A DNA stretch of 64,000 nt from Sphingobium sp. D43FB (GTDB taxonomy: Bacteria; Pseudomonadota; Alphaproteobacteria; Sphingomonadales; Sphingomonadaceae), in contig NZ_NMUA01000011.1 of assembly GCF_002312805.1 (NCBI RefSeq), positions 1 to 64,000 of the forward strand, read 5' to 3'. Shown piece after piece: positions 16,474 through 25,756 of the stretch. Every line of letters starts with the position of its first letter. Position 1 is the stretch's first letter. A program made the position numbers and the translations under genes. A model generated the notes under the pieces. It was given only the letters and a program-made list of their open reading frames with translations, searched no databases and had not been told where the DNA came from.

Positions 16474-17766
16474 TCAAGCGGCCCATTCGGCCAGATTGGC
16501 TTCCTGTCCGATCAACGCCAGCCCATGGGCGATGGAGGTCAGTTCGCCGCCACTGGCAATCCGTGCCTCGCCAAAACGCTTGCGGAAGATATCGCGAATG
16601 GCCGGGATCAGCGACGATCCGCCGGTCAGGAACAGCCGATCGATCGCATTTGGCGTCACACCCGCCTTGGCCAGCGCCGCGTCCACCGTCGCTTCGATCC
16701 GCGCAATATCGGGCGCGATCCAGGTCTCGAAATCGCGCCGCTGCACTTGCTGCTCAATCTCCAGCCCGCCGCCCGAAAAGCGGAAAGTGGCGCTGTCCGC
16801 GTCGGACAAGGCGCGCTTGAGCGACCCCACCGCATCATAAAGCGGATAGCCCAATTCCTTCTCGATCACGGTGATCATCCGCCCGATCGCCGCCGGGTCG
16901 GTCGCCGCTTTCTTCAGCCGCGCCAGTTCGTCCATCGTTCGCCGGTTGCGCATCAGCGCCAGGCGCGACCAGTCGGCGAAATCGGCGAAATGGCTGCGCG
17001 GTATCTCCAGCGTCTTGCCGAACGACTGATAACTGCCGCCCTTGCCCAGCATCGGCAGCACCAGATGGTCCATGATCCGATAATCGAACCGGTCGCCCGC
17101 TATGCCGATGCCCGCCGACCCCAGCGGCACGCAGCGGCGCGCGGCACCGGGGGCTTCGACCCGCACGATCGAAAAATCGCTGGTGCCGCCGCCGAAATCC
17201 GCGACCAAAATCGTCGCGGGTTCGGTCAGGCGGCTGGCATAGCTGAACGCCGCGCCCAATGGTTCATAGACATAATGGATGTCGGTGCCGAACCCAGCGA
17301 ACATCGCGTCATAGCGTTTGCGCGCCAGCGCTTCGTCGGGCCGCGATCCGGCATATTCCACCGGTCGCCCCACCACGATCCGCTCCGGCCGCGTCGCCAG
17401 CGCGCCGCCCGCATGGCCGACCATCCGGTCCAGAAACATCGCGCCAAGCTCCTCGAACCGGAATCGCTTTTCGAACACATTGGCGGTTTCGAAGATCGGG
17501 CTGGCGGCCACCGACTTGAACGACTGGAGAAAACGGCTGTCTTCGGGATATTCCATATATTCGGCGATCGCCCATGGCCCCGCCTCATGCGCCAATCCGC
17601 CTTTGGCCCCTTCCTCATGCCAGAAGCACAAGGCCGATCGAAACACCGCGCCGGTCGCTTGATCGCCGACAAAGTCCACCAGATCCGACTCCTGGCCGGT
17701 CGCGATGGCGACGACGCTGTTGGTCGTGCCGAAATCTAGGCCCAGCGCGCGCGGCACATCCTGCAT
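16474..17766 (-). CDS. Hsp70-family protein, YegD-like, lacking the substrate-binding domain
   Basis: The 430-residue protein has the actin/Hsp70 ATPase fold: LGLDFGTTNSVVAIA (phosphate 1), VADFGGGTSDFSIV (phosphate 2) and FLTGGSSLIPAI (adenosine loop). It is about 200 residues shorter than DnaK and has no peptide-binding domain, as in E. coli YegD. The role is unknown; a dedicated ATPase for one partner is likely. A J-domain protein follows upstream on the same strand (17947-18567), possibly its co-chaperone, and cobS lies downstream. Confidence 0.88.
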   Translation of the reverse strand: MQDVPRALGLDFGTTNSVVAIATGQESDLVDFVGDQATGAVFRSALCFWHEEGAKGGLAHEAGPWAIAEYMEYPEDSRFLQSFKSVAASPIFETANVFEKRFRFEELGAMFLDRMVGHAGGALATRPERIVVGRPVEYAGSRPDEALARKRYDAMFAGFGTDIHYVYEPLGAAFSYASRLTEPATILVADFGGGTSDFSIVRVEAPGAARRCVPLGSAGIGIAGDRFDYRIMDHLVLPMLGKGGSYQSFGKTLEIPRSHFADFADWSRLALMRNRRTMDELARLKKAATDPAAIGRMITVIEKELGYPLYDAVGSLKRALSDADSATFRFSGGGLEIEQQVQRRDFETWIAPDIARIEATVDAALAKAGVTPNAIDRLFLTGGSSLIPAIRDIFRKRFGEARIASGGELTSIAHGLALIGQEANLAEWAA

Positions 17767-17946
17767 GATTCATCTCCGGGGAAGGGGGCTGCGCGCTATG
17801 ACAGCCGCGCCGTGTGCCCGCAAGGCTAGCCTCTGTCCTACAAGGCCGCCGATCGCTATAAGCATAAAGTGTCGAGGCCAGAGGTGGCGTAATAAAATTA
17901 CGAGACGGCGAACGAAAATATCGAAAACAGCGGGAAATATGCGAAG

Positions 17947-18567
17947 CTAAGCGAAAACCGCCGCCTTGCGCAAATGGGCATAGGCCTGGATCACGCCCTG
18001 CAACGCGCCCTCATGGCTGCGGTCGCCGCCATTATGGTCGGGGTGATAGCGGCGCAGCAATTGGGTATAGCGCGTCCGCAACGCCTTGCGGTCGGTATCG
18101 ATGCCCAGGCCCATGACGCCCAGGGCCTTGCGATCCTCGGCGGACAGAAATTGGCCATCCTGCCGCACCTGCGCATCGGCACGCGCCTTGGCCATCCGTT
18201 CCTTGAACTTCGCGCCGATCGCATCGAGCGGATCGACGAAATCGGCCCATTTGGGCGAAGGACTATGCGCATTGGCGGAAAAGGCGCGCGTCTCCCGCTC
18301 CCACCCTGCATAGGGGCGCTGCGCCGCCGCGATTTCGTCGGGGGACATGCCGGTGAAGAAATTATAGCCCTGGTTGAATGCTTTGACATGGTCGAGGCAG
18401 AACCAGCGCCAGCGCGGCCCCTCATCCCCCGGTCGCGCGCTGCCTTCCGCCGGGGGAGCGCGGAATTCGCCGGGTTCCGGGCATCCGGGCGCCGCGCAGG
18501 GGCGGTCGCCTTCCACCCGGCCATGAAAGCGGTTGAAACGACGGTTCGAGAAAGGGTCGGTCGACAA
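17947..18567 (-). CDS. J-domain (DnaJ-like) protein
   Basis: A 206-residue protein with a C-terminal J domain. The HPD tripeptide appears in RRYHPDHNGGDR (~residue 177), with LGVMGLGI and the KALRTRYTQLL helix before it. The N-terminal region contains C and H residues (CAAPGCPEPG, FCLDHVKAFNQGYNFF) conserved in the alphaproteobacterial family encoded next to bolA and cobS. It should stimulate an Hsp70 ATPase; the Hsp70-like gene 180 bases downstream is an obvious candidate. It is divergent from bolA. Confidence 0.88.
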   Translation of the reverse strand: MSTDPFSNRRFNRFHGRVEGDRPCAAPGCPEPGEFRAPPAEGSARPGDEGPRWRWFCLDHVKAFNQGYNFFTGMSPDEIAAAQRPYAGWERETRAFSANAHSPSPKWADFVDPLDAIGAKFKERMAKARADAQVRQDGQFLSAEDRKALGVMGLGIDTDRKALRTRYTQLLRRYHPDHNGGDRSHEGALQGVIQAYAHLRKAAVFA

Positions 18568-18611
18568 ACTTGTCCTGATGCATGACGCGGCAAAGCGTTT
18601 ATATAGGGGAC

Positions 18612-18899
18612 ATGACCCAGATTCTGAAAGGCCCCGTGGCCACCGAAATCGAAGCGCGGCTGCGCGACGCCCTGAACCCGCAACAGCTCGCCGTGATCGA
18701 CGACAGCGAAAAGCATCGCGGCCATGCCGGGCATGACGGGTCGGGCGAAAGCCATTTCACCGTCGACATCGTCGCTGATCGCTTCACCGGGCAAAGCCGC
18801 GTCGCGCGTCAGCGTCTCGTCAACGCCGCGCTGGCCGATCTGCTGCGCGATAAAGTTCACGCGCTGGCGATCAAGGCCCGCGCCCCCGGAGAAGCCTGA
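18612..18899 (+). CDS. BolA family protein
   Basis: A 95-residue protein with the class-II KH-like BolA fold. The segment GESHFTVDIVADRFTGQSRV and then RQRLVNAALADLL are typical, with the conserved H that binds a [2Fe-2S] cluster with a monothiol glutaredoxin (HFTV, and H in VHALAI). Such proteins act in iron-sulfur trafficking and envelope stress. The ATG at 18612 is chosen over 18582 because GGGGA precedes it and it gives the usual length. It overlaps the pirin start by one base (TGATG). Confidence 0.88.
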   Translation: MTQILKGPVATEIEARLRDALNPQQLAVIDDSEKHRGHAGHDGSGESHFTVDIVADRFTGQSRVARQRLVNAALADLLRDKVHALAIKARAPGEA

Positions 18900-19804
18900 T
18901 GACCCTGGACGATCTCATCCTGCAAAGCATCGCGCCCACCACCCATAATCTGGGCGATTTCAAGGTTCACCGCTCGCTCCCGACCAAGGGACGCACGATG
19001 GTCGGCCCCTTCATCTTCTTCGATCAGGCTGGCCCGGCAAAGCTGGATGCAGGCCATGGCATCGACGTGCGCCCCCATCCGCACATCAACCTGTCTACCG
19101 TCACCTATATGTATGAAGGCGCGTTCCTCCACCGCGATTCCCTGGGCACCGAACAATTGATCGAAGCAGGCGCGATCAACCTGATGACCGCGGGCAAGGG
19201 CATCGTCCATAGCGAACGCTCGCCCGACGACGAACGGGCGAAGGCCTCCAAATTATCCGCGATCCAGACCTGGCTGGCTTTGCCCGACGCGCTGGAAGAA
19301 ATGGACCCGGCCTTCGAGCATGTCAGCGAAGCCGGCCTGCCAGTGATCGAGGACGGGCTTGTCCGCGCCCGCGTCATCATGGGGTCGCTCTGGGGCGAGA
19401 CCTCGCCCGTAACCACCTATGCGCAGACCATCTATGCCGACATCCAGCTATCGCCCGGCGGCCGCATCCCGATCGACCCGTCGGCCGATGAACGCGCCAT
19501 CTATGTTTCCGGCGGCGATGCCGCACTCGACGGCATGATGCTGACGCCACAGACGCTCTACGTCCTGCGCCCCGGCACCCGCGCCACGCTGATGAGCGTC
19601 GATGGCGGCCGCGTGATGCTGTGCGGCGGCGAAGCCTTCACCTCGCCCCGCCATGTCTGGTGGAATTTCGTCTCGTCCCGCCCCGACCGCCTCATGCAGG
19701 CGCGCGAAGACTGGGAAGCGCTCCGCTTCCCCCTCATCCCCGGCGACGATCAGGAGTTCATCCCCATCCCGCAAGGCCGACCCAAAACGGTAAGCTATCC
19801 CTGA
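18899..19804 (+). CDS. Pirin family protein
   Basis: A 301-residue bicupin. The metal site of the N-terminal cupin is intact: HPHIN (H60, H62) and HSERS (H104, E106) match the iron ligands of human pirin and E. coli YhhW, which has quercetin 2,3-dioxygenase activity. The physiological substrate of bacterial pirins is unclear. It is coupled to bolA by a TGATG overlap, an arrangement suggesting iron/redox linkage, which is inference. Confidence 0.9.
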   Translation: MTLDDLILQSIAPTTHNLGDFKVHRSLPTKGRTMVGPFIFFDQAGPAKLDAGHGIDVRPHPHINLSTVTYMYEGAFLHRDSLGTEQLIEAGAINLMTAGKGIVHSERSPDDERAKASKLSAIQTWLALPDALEEMDPAFEHVSEAGLPVIEDGLVRARVIMGSLWGETSPVTTYAQTIYADIQLSPGGRIPIDPSADERAIYVSGGDAALDGMMLTPQTLYVLRPGTRATLMSVDGGRVMLCGGEAFTSPRHVWWNFVSSRPDRLMQAREDWEALRFPLIPGDDQEFIPIPQGRPKTVSYP

Positions 19805-19810
19805 AAAACC

Positions 19811-19901
19811 CCGTCATCCCCGCGAAGGCGGGGACCCATCTCCCGACATCAAATCTGCCGATAGGTTAGGAGATGGATTGCCGCCTGCGCGGCAATGACG
19901 G
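19811..19901. repeat. Imperfect 33-bp inverted repeat (REP-like, family D)
   Basis: Arms at 19811-19843 and 19869-19901 are inverted copies with 27 of 33 matching bases and a 25-base loop. The core CCCCGCGAAGGCGGGGACCC is a known type of sphingomonad intergenic palindrome. It lies in the convergent gap between the pirin and zinc-ribbon genes, where it can form a 3'-end hairpin. Confidence 0.85.
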
Positions 19902-19917
19902 CGTATCAAGGCTCATC

Positions 19918-20703
19918 CTACTGCACAAAAGTCAGCGACAAATTCTCGGCATTTTTGGGAATGTCGATCCGGCTTTCGTTGATCGATGCCTCTTCGCCGG
20001 GCTTCAACCGGGCCTTGTCGGCCTTGGTGGTCCAACTGAACACCAGCCGGTTCTGCTGGTCGCGCAACTGCACCAGCACCGGCGGCACCGGCAACGCCTG
20101 TGTCCCGCTATTCACGATCCGCGCGCCAAAGGCGAAATATTCCTCGCCCGTCGGCAGCTTGCGCCGCTCGGCGGGTTTGGAAAGATAGAATAGCAGGTCG
20201 GGATCGCCCTCTTCGGCGACCAGTCCCATGCTGACTGCCCATCCCGGCGGCCCGAAATAATAGAGCGCGCCGCCCGCCGCTGCCACAATCAGGGCAAAGG
20301 CGACGGCAGCGTAGGTCCATAATTTGAGGACATTGCGGCGACGCTTGACCGGCAGGGCAGGCGCGGGTTCGCTGTCCTCCACCCGGCTGACGGGGGCACC
20401 GGCATAGATGTCGTCGAAGCGGTTGTTCGCTGGCGCCGAAGGCTCCGGCGCAACCGGCTCGGCGGCCTGCGTGTCGGGAACCGCCTCGACCGGCGGGGCA
20501 ACGGGCGCTGGTTCCGGCGATGGCGGCACTGCCACCGGCGGCGGCGCAGCGTCCGCTGGCTCGTCCGCCCGTCCGGGCAGGATGGCAGGCTCCTGGAACC
20601 AGCTATGCTTGCAGGCGGCACACCGCACCTGGCGGCCATTCGGGCCGACGGCGCTGTCCGGCACGACATAGCGTGTCGCGCAATGGGGACATAGCAGGAT
20701 CAT
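19918..20703 (-). CDS. MJ0042-type zinc-ribbon, single-pass membrane protein with DUF3426
   Basis: A 261-residue protein. The N-terminus is a zinc ribbon (CPHC, 17 residues, CAAC; residues 5-32), then comes a Pro/Ala-rich linker (45-95), a basic RRRN ahead of one transmembrane helix (~127-147), and a C-terminal DUF3426 beta domain. The topology suggests a cytoplasmic zinc ribbon and a periplasmic domain. The function of the family is unknown. It is divergent from ftsE and lies immediately upstream of the cell division operon, a frequent alphaproteobacterial arrangement. Confidence 0.85.
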   Translation of the reverse strand: MILLCPHCATRYVVPDSAVGPNGRQVRCAACKHSWFQEPAILPGRADEPADAAPPPVAVPPSPEPAPVAPPVEAVPDTQAAEPVAPEPSAPANNRFDDIYAGAPVSRVEDSEPAPALPVKRRRNVLKLWTYAAVAFALIVAAAGGALYYFGPPGWAVSMGLVAEEGDPDLLFYLSKPAERRKLPTGEEYFAFGARIVNSGTQALPVPPVLVQLRDQQNRLVFSWTTKADKARLKPGEEASINESRIDIPKNAENLSLTFVQ

Positions 20704-20885
20704 GACGCTTCATAGGCATGGCAGGGACTCGCGCGCAAGCGGCAAGCATCGGGCGCGTCACACCACTGTCATCCCACCGCGCGACTCGGCCCTTTTCCCG
20801 GCGCGGGCTTTACGGCGACCTGCCCGCTGTGCCATGGCGGAGCTTCCGGGGAAGCAGGGAGCGCATGACGCGCCATCAATCTGAC

Positions 20886-21596
20886 ATGACGGCCATCGTC
20901 CAGTTCGAAAATGTCGGCCTGCGCTATGGTCTGGACAGTGAAACCCTGTCGGACGTCAGCTTTTCGCTGGCGGCTGGTGGATTCTATTTCCTGACCGGCG
21001 CGTCCGGCGCGGGCAAGACCTCGCTGCTCAAACTCCTTTATCTCGCCCAACGGCCCAGCCGGGGCGTCATCCGTCTGTTCGGCGAAGATGTCGTCACCCT
21101 GCCGCGCACCCGCCTGCCCGGCTTCCGCCGCCGCATCGGCGTGGTGTTTCAGGATTTCCGCCTCGTCCCCCATCTGTCGGCCTATGACAATATCGCCCTC
21201 CCGCTCCGCGTGGCGGGGATGGAGGAGAAGGAGATCGACGCGCCCGTCGCTGAAATGTTGAGCTGGGTCGGCCTTGGTGATCGCGGCCAGGCGCGCCCCG
21301 CCACCCTGTCGGGCGGAGAGCAGCAGCGGGTCGCCATCGCCCGCGCCGTGATCGGCCGCCCCGAAATATTGGTCGCCGACGAACCGACCGGCAACGTCGA
21401 TGCCGACATGGCGCGACGGCTGCTCACCTTGTTCGAAGCGCTCAATCGCCTGGGCACCACCATTGTCGTCGCGACCCACGACCTCCCGCTGATGAGCCAG
21501 GTCACCGGCGCGCAGATGATGCGGCTGGACAAGGGGCGGCTCGCCGATCCCACCGGATCGCTGCGCTATCCGGCCCGGTCCCGGCAGGCCGAATGA
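20886..21596 (+). CDS. ftsE: Cell division ATP-binding protein FtsE
   Basis: A 236-residue ABC ATPase. Walker A is GASGAGKT (38-45), the signature is LSGGEQQR and Walker B LVADEPTGNVD. The sequence TLPRTRLPGFRRRIGVVFQD is typical FtsE. With FtsX it forms the complex that activates peptidoglycan hydrolases at the septum. The ATG at 20886 is chosen because FtsE proteins start a few residues before the FxNVxxRY strand; ATGs at 20865 and further upstream (20718) would add unrelated sequence. It overlaps ftsX by four bases. Confidence 0.92.
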   Translation: MTAIVQFENVGLRYGLDSETLSDVSFSLAAGGFYFLTGASGAGKTSLLKLLYLAQRPSRGVIRLFGEDVVTLPRTRLPGFRRRIGVVFQDFRLVPHLSAYDNIALPLRVAGMEEKEIDAPVAEMLSWVGLGDRGQARPATLSGGEQQRVAIARAVIGRPEILVADEPTGNVDADMARRLLTLFEALNRLGTTIVVATHDLPLMSQVTGAQMMRLDKGRLADPTGSLRYPARSRQAE

Positions 21597-22501
21597 GCAG
21601 TTCGCGCGCCAGCCGCCGCGCCGCCGCCGCCGCGCGCCATCGCCTGCTGCCGGGCGGACGCCTCGCCGGTCCCATGCCGTGGATCATCGCCATCATGATG
21701 TTCCTGACCGTCCTGTCCGCCGCCGCCGGGCTGGCGCTGGGCGCCGCTGTCCAGGCGATGAGCGCGGACCTCGCCGGACGCGCCAGCGTGCAGGTGGTGG
21801 AGGCCGATGCCGCCGTGCGCGACCAACTCGCCGCCCGCACGCTCCAGGCGCTGCGCCAGGCGAGCGAGGTGCGCGCCGCGACCCCGGTCGATCCCGCTGC
21901 GCTCGCCGACCAGTTGCGCCCTTGGCTCGGCGAGGATGCCGCCAGCGCCGACCTGCCGGTGCCCGCGCTGATCGATGTGACGCTCACCCCCGGCGCGACG
22001 GAGGCAAAGGTCGATCGGTTGCGCCGCCTGCTCGGCAGCATCGCGCCCAGCCTGCGGATCGAACCCCATGCCGCATTCCTCCTGCCGCTTGCCGGACTGC
22101 TCACCGCGCTCGGCTGGCTGGCGGTCGGCGTCGTCGTACTAATGACGGTAGCGACCGGGGCAGTGGTAGTCCTGGCGGCGCGCGCCGCGCATGACAGCCA
22201 TCGCGGGACGATCGACGTGCTGCACCTCATGGGATCGACCGATGTGCAGATCGCCCGGCTGTTCCAATGGCGTATCGGCCTCGACGCGCTGCTGGGCGGC
22301 GTGCTGGGCTTTGCCTTCGCGGTTGCCACCCTTCTTGTCATAGGCCTGCGCCTCGATGCGACCGGCTCCGACCTGCTGGGCGCAGTGGCGCTCGACGGGA
22401 CCGGCTGGGCGCTGCTCGCGCTGCTGCCGGTGGCGGGCGTCCTCCTCGCCGTCATCACCGCCCGCTGGACCGTGCTGCGCGCGCTGGGCCGCGCGCTGTG
22501 A
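21593..22501 (+). CDS. ftsX: Cell division protein FtsX
   Basis: A 302-residue permease with four transmembrane segments: one near 29-52, then a periplasmic domain (~55-160), and three C-terminal segments. The family signature, RGTIDVLHLMGSTDVQIARL (~203-222), is present. The ATGA overlap with ftsE and the GTGA overlap with the DUF218 gene show tight coupling. The periplasmic loop is where FtsX contacts its hydrolase partner (an EnvC-type protein in other bacteria). Confidence 0.92.
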   Translation: MSSSRASRRAAAAARHRLLPGGRLAGPMPWIIAIMMFLTVLSAAAGLALGAAVQAMSADLAGRASVQVVEADAAVRDQLAARTLQALRQASEVRAATPVDPAALADQLRPWLGEDAASADLPVPALIDVTLTPGATEAKVDRLRRLLGSIAPSLRIEPHAAFLLPLAGLLTALGWLAVGVVVLMTVATGAVVVLAARAAHDSHRGTIDVLHLMGSTDVQIARLFQWRIGLDALLGGVLGFAFAVATLLVIGLRLDATGSDLLGAVALDGTGWALLALLPVAGVLLAVITARWTVLRALGRAL

Positions 22502-23028
22502 TCGTCCGGTTGCTGGCCGTCAGCATGCTGGGCTGGATGCTGGGCTTCATCTGGTTCGCGGTCCTGCTGCCCCAGCCGCTCGACAGCCGCCCGACAGACG
22601 CCATCGTCGTCCTGACCGGCGGGGCCGGGCGGATCGACCGGGGCATCGCCCTGCTGGAAGCCGATACCGCCAAGCGGATGCTGATCTCCGGGGTCGACCG
22701 CTCCGTGCGTCCGGGCGAACTGGCGGCCGAATATGATACGCCCGAAGCGCTGTTTGCCTGCTGCATCACGCTTGGCCGCGAAGCGATCGACACCCGCTCC
22801 AACGCGATCGAGACTGCCCGCTGGCTGGAGCGCCGCGATTACAAGACCGTGCGCCTCATCACCACCGACTGGCATATGCGCCGCGCCGCGCTGGAGTTGC
22901 GGCAGGCGTTGCCGGAGCGGGTCGCGATCGTCTATGACGCGGTGCCCAGCCGCCCTAGCCTCACGATATTGGTGCGCGAATATAATAAATATCTGTTGCG
23001 GCGCGGGGCTGCGCTGCTCGGCATCTGA
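22498..23028 (+). CDS. YdcF/DUF218 family protein
   Basis: About 176 residues. A single N-terminal hydrophobic segment (LLAVSMLGWMLGFIWFAVLL) is followed by DAIVVLTGGAGRID and ITTDWHMRRA, the DUF218 core (glycine-rich strand with a WHMxRA motif) found in YdcF, SanA and ElyC. ElyC-type proteins affect envelope (undecaprenyl carrier) homeostasis. The start is GTG at 22498 in the GTGA overlap with ftsX. The position between ftsX and plsC agrees with an envelope role. Confidence 0.85.
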   Translation: MIVRLLAVSMLGWMLGFIWFAVLLPQPLDSRPTDAIVVLTGGAGRIDRGIALLEADTAKRMLISGVDRSVRPGELAAEYDTPEALFACCITLGREAIDTRSNAIETARWLERRDYKTVRLITTDWHMRRAALELRQALPERVAIVYDAVPSRPSLTILVREYNKYLLRRGAALLGI

Positions 23029-23047
23029 CAAAGGCGCATATCTGCTC

Positions 23048-23755
23048 ATGCTCACCGCGATCCGCTCGCTCGCCTTCACGCTGGTCTTCTATTCCGGCAG
23101 CCTGTTCTTCGTGCTGGCGGCCCTGTTGCTGGGATCGTTCAGTACCGAGGCGGTGCTGCGGATCGGGACGGGGTGGAGCCGCTTCCATCGCCTGTGCGCG
23201 CATTGGCTGCTGGGGCAGAAGGTGAAGGTCGTCGGAGACCTGCCGCTTGGTCCCTATCTCTATATCGTCAAGCATGAATCCATGTTCGAAACGATCGACA
23301 TGCTCTGCCTGTTCGATCGCCCGGCCGTCGTCGCCAAGCGGGAATTGCTCGACATTCCGCTGTGGGGCCGCGTCGCCCAGCGCTATGGCCTCATCCCCAT
23401 CGAGCGCAGCGGCGGGGCAAGCGCCATGCGGGTGCTGCGCGCCGCCGCCCGCGAAGCCAATGCGCAGGGGCGGGCGGTGTGTGTCTTCCCCGAAGGCACC
23501 CGCGTCCCCCATGGCGAAGCGCCTCCGCTCAAGGCCGGTTTTGCCGGCCTCTACGTCCTGCTCGGCCTGCCGGTCGTGCCGATTGCGATCGACAGCGGCC
23601 GAGTGTCGCCGCGCGGCAAATTCCTCAAACGATCAGGCACCATCACCTATAAGGTGGGGGAGATCGTCCCGACCGGCCTCGACCGGCGCGAGGCCGAAAC
23701 CCGTGTCCATGCCGCGATCAATGCGCTGAACCCGCCATCCGCCTTGCGTCAGTGA
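23048..23755 (+). CDS. plsC: 1-acyl-sn-glycerol-3-phosphate acyltransferase
   Basis: A 235-residue PlsC-type acyltransferase. It has one N-terminal hydrophobic segment, the acyltransferase block I KHESMFET (an HX4E variant of the usual HX4D), block III FPEGTRV, and block IV with a proline-rich VVPIAID. It makes phosphatidic acid from lysophosphatidic acid at the inner membrane. The ATG at 23048 has a modest site, and the upstream frame is ydcF in another register. Its stop runs seven bases into the tyrA end on the opposite strand. Confidence 0.88.
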   Translation: MLTAIRSLAFTLVFYSGSLFFVLAALLLGSFSTEAVLRIGTGWSRFHRLCAHWLLGQKVKVVGDLPLGPYLYIVKHESMFETIDMLCLFDRPAVVAKRELLDIPLWGRVAQRYGLIPIERSGGASAMRVLRAAAREANAQGRAVCVFPEGTRVPHGEAPPLKAGFAGLYVLLGLPVVPIAIDSGRVSPRGKFLKRSGTITYKVGEIVPTGLDRREAETRVHAAINALNPPSALRQ

Positions 23756-24654
23756 GCGCGGCCGAAATCCGGCTTCGCGTCATCCTGCCCCTGTTCGATG
23801 ATCGAGCGGCGAATGTCGCGGGTGTGGGTGAACAGGTTGAACAAAGCGTCGCCGTCATTCCAGCGGATCGCCCGCTGCAACGCGGATAGATCCTCCGAAA
23901 AACGCTGCAGCATTTCCAGCACCGCATCCTTGTTCGCCAGGAACACGTCGCGCCACATGGTCGGGTCCGACGCCGCGATCCGGGTGAAGTCGCGAAAGCC
24001 GCCGGCCGAATATTTGATCACTTCGGACTGGGTGACATTTTCCAGATCGCTCGCCGTGCCGACGATGGTGTAGGCGATAAGGTGCGGCAAATGGCTGGTC
24101 ACCGCCAGCACCAGGTCATGATGCGCCGGGTCCATCAATTCAACATCCGCACCGACCCGCCGCCACAATTCGGCGACCCGCTCGACCGCGGCCGGATCGG
24201 CATCGGCGGGGGGCGTGACGATGCACCAGCGGCCCTTGAACAGCGTGGCGAAGCCCGCTTCCGGCCCGCTATTTTCGGTCCCCGCGACGGGATGCGCCGG
24301 AATGATCGTCCGCCCCGGCAGCGCGGCGGCGAGTTGCGCCAGCACGTCGGCCTTGCACGACCCCACATCGCTGACGATCGCGTCGGCGGGCAGATCGTCG
24401 GCAATCTCGGCGGCGACCATGCCCATCGCGCGGACGGGCACGCATAATATCACCAGATCGGCGTCGGTCACGGACGCGCCCGCCGTGTCGGTGACATCGT
24501 CGCAAAGGTCGATCCGCCGCGCTGTGTCGCGCACCTGCGGGTCGGCGTCATGGCCGGTCACCCGCACCGTGGGCATGTCCGCCCGGATCGCGCGGGCGAG
24601 CGAGGAGCCGATCAGCCCCAGGCCGATGATGGTGACGCGAGCGAAAGGCAGCAT
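23749..24654 (-). CDS. tyrA: Prephenate/arogenate dehydrogenase TyrA
   Basis: A 301-residue protein with the NAD(P) Rossmann motif IIGLGLIGSS (9-18) and the TyrA active-site segment IIPAHPVAGTENSGPEAG, containing the catalytic histidine. It converts prephenate (or arogenate) to 4-hydroxyphenylpyruvate (or tyrosine). Which substrate it uses cannot be told from sequence; many sphingomonad enzymes are cyclohexadienyl type. The start MLPFARV at 24654 lies four bases after the hisC stop. The pair hisC-tyrA is a common arrangement, since HisC homologues also transaminate aromatic keto acids. Confidence 0.9.
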   Translation of the reverse strand: MLPFARVTIIGLGLIGSSLARAIRADMPTVRVTGHDADPQVRDTARRIDLCDDVTDTAGASVTDADLVILCVPVRAMGMVAAEIADDLPADAIVSDVGSCKADVLAQLAAALPGRTIIPAHPVAGTENSGPEAGFATLFKGRWCIVTPPADADPAAVERVAELWRRVGADVELMDPAHHDLVLAVTSHLPHLIAYTIVGTASDLENVTQSEVIKYSAGGFRDFTRIAASDPTMWRDVFLANKDAVLEMLQRFSEDLSALQRAIRWNDGDALFNLFTHTRDIRRSIIEQGQDDAKPDFGRAH

Positions 24655-24658
24655 CCTG

Positions 24659-25756
24659 TCAGGCCGCTTCCGCCATGGCGCGCAGCTTGGCGGCGACGGC
24701 ACGGGTCTGCGCCTTGGTGCCGATGGTGATGCGCAGGCCGTTGGGCAGTCCCTGGCCGGGCAGCCAGCGGGTCGCATAGCCTTCGTCCCACAACCCCTTC
24801 ATCGCCGCTTCCGCGGTCAGCTTGCCGTCGAACAAGATCAGCAGGAAATTGGTCTTGCTCGGCACCACGCGCAGACCATGGTTGGACAGGGCGCCGACTT
24901 CGCCCGCCAGCCATTCGCGCCAGCGTGCATTATGCGTCCGGCTCGATTCGACCCAGGCGCTGTCGTTGATCGCGGCGATGGCGGCGGCCTGTCCCGCCGT
25001 CGTCACATTGAACGGCGCGCGGATGCGGTGGAGAATTTCGATGATCGCCGGGCAGGCATAGCCCCAGCCGATGCGCTCGGCGGCCAGACCATAGATTTTC
25101 GAGAAGGTGCGCGTGACCAATATGTTGGTGGCATTCTTCGCCAGGTCCAGGCCGCCATCATCCTCGCCCGCATCGAGATATTCGGCATAGGCCTGGTCCA
25201 GCACCAGCAATATGTCGGGGCGCAGACCCGCATGCAGCCGGGCAATCTCCTCGCGGCCGGTCATCGTGCCGGTGGGGTTATTGGGGTTGGCGAGGAACAC
25301 GACCTTGGTCTTGTCGGTCACCGCAGCCAGCAGCGCGTCCACGTCGGTCGCATAGTCCTTGTCGGGCGCGATCACCGGCGTCGCGCCGACCCGACGGGCC
25401 GCAATATCGTAGACCGCAAAGCCATAGCGCACATAGAGGATTTCATCGCCCGGCCCGGCATAGGCGGAGGTGGCGATATGCAGCAGTTCGTCGGAGCCTG
25501 TGCCATAGATGATCTGCGCCGGGTCCAACCCATGCACCGCGCCGATCGCCTCGCGCAACCGGGTCGCGGCGGGATCGGGATAGCTGGCAAGATCGGCGGT
25601 CGCCGCAACCAGCGCGGCCCGCGCGGCCGCACCAGTGCCCAGCGGATTTTCATTGGCCGACAGCTTGATCAGCGGGCGGCCATCGTCGGCGGCGGATTTA
25701 CCGGGGATATAGGGCGAAATGCCCAGGATCCAGTCCTTGGGAGCGGGATATGTCAT
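24659..25756 (-). CDS. hisC: Histidinol-phosphate aminotransferase (possible aromatic aminotransferase)
   Basis: A 365-residue PLP-dependent class II aminotransferase. The lysine that binds PLP is in [29 protein letters not shown] near residue 29 and [10 protein letters not shown] are HisC signatures. Neighbouring tyrA suggests a dual role in histidine and tyrosine/phenylalanine synthesis; this is inference from context. It is first in the hisC-tyrA unit. Confidence 0.88.
   Translation of the reverse strand: MTYPAPKDWILGISPYIPGKSAADDGRPLIKLSANENPLGTGAAARAALVAATADLASYPDPAATRLREAIGAVHGLDPAQIIYGTGSDELLHIATSAYAGPGDEILYVRYGFAVYDIAARRVGATPVIAPDKDYATDVDALLAAVTDKTKVVFLANPNNPTGTMTGREEIARLHAGLRPDILLVLDQAYAEYLDAGEDDGGLDLAKNATNILVTRTFSKIYGLAAERIGWGYACPAIIEILHRIRAPFNVTTAGQAAAIAAINDSAWVESSRTHNARWREWLAGEVGALSNHGLRVVPSKTNFLLILFDGKLTAEAAMKGLWDEGYATRWLPGQGLPNGLRITIGTKAQTRAVAAKLRAMAEAA

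Noticed and set aside
17929..17950. 22-base match (20 identical) between GCGGGAAATATGCGAAGCTAAG and a sequence at 54842-54863
   Set aside because: One such chance match is expected in a 64-kb window at this composition. The contexts (end of a J-domain gene; intergenic) have nothing in common.
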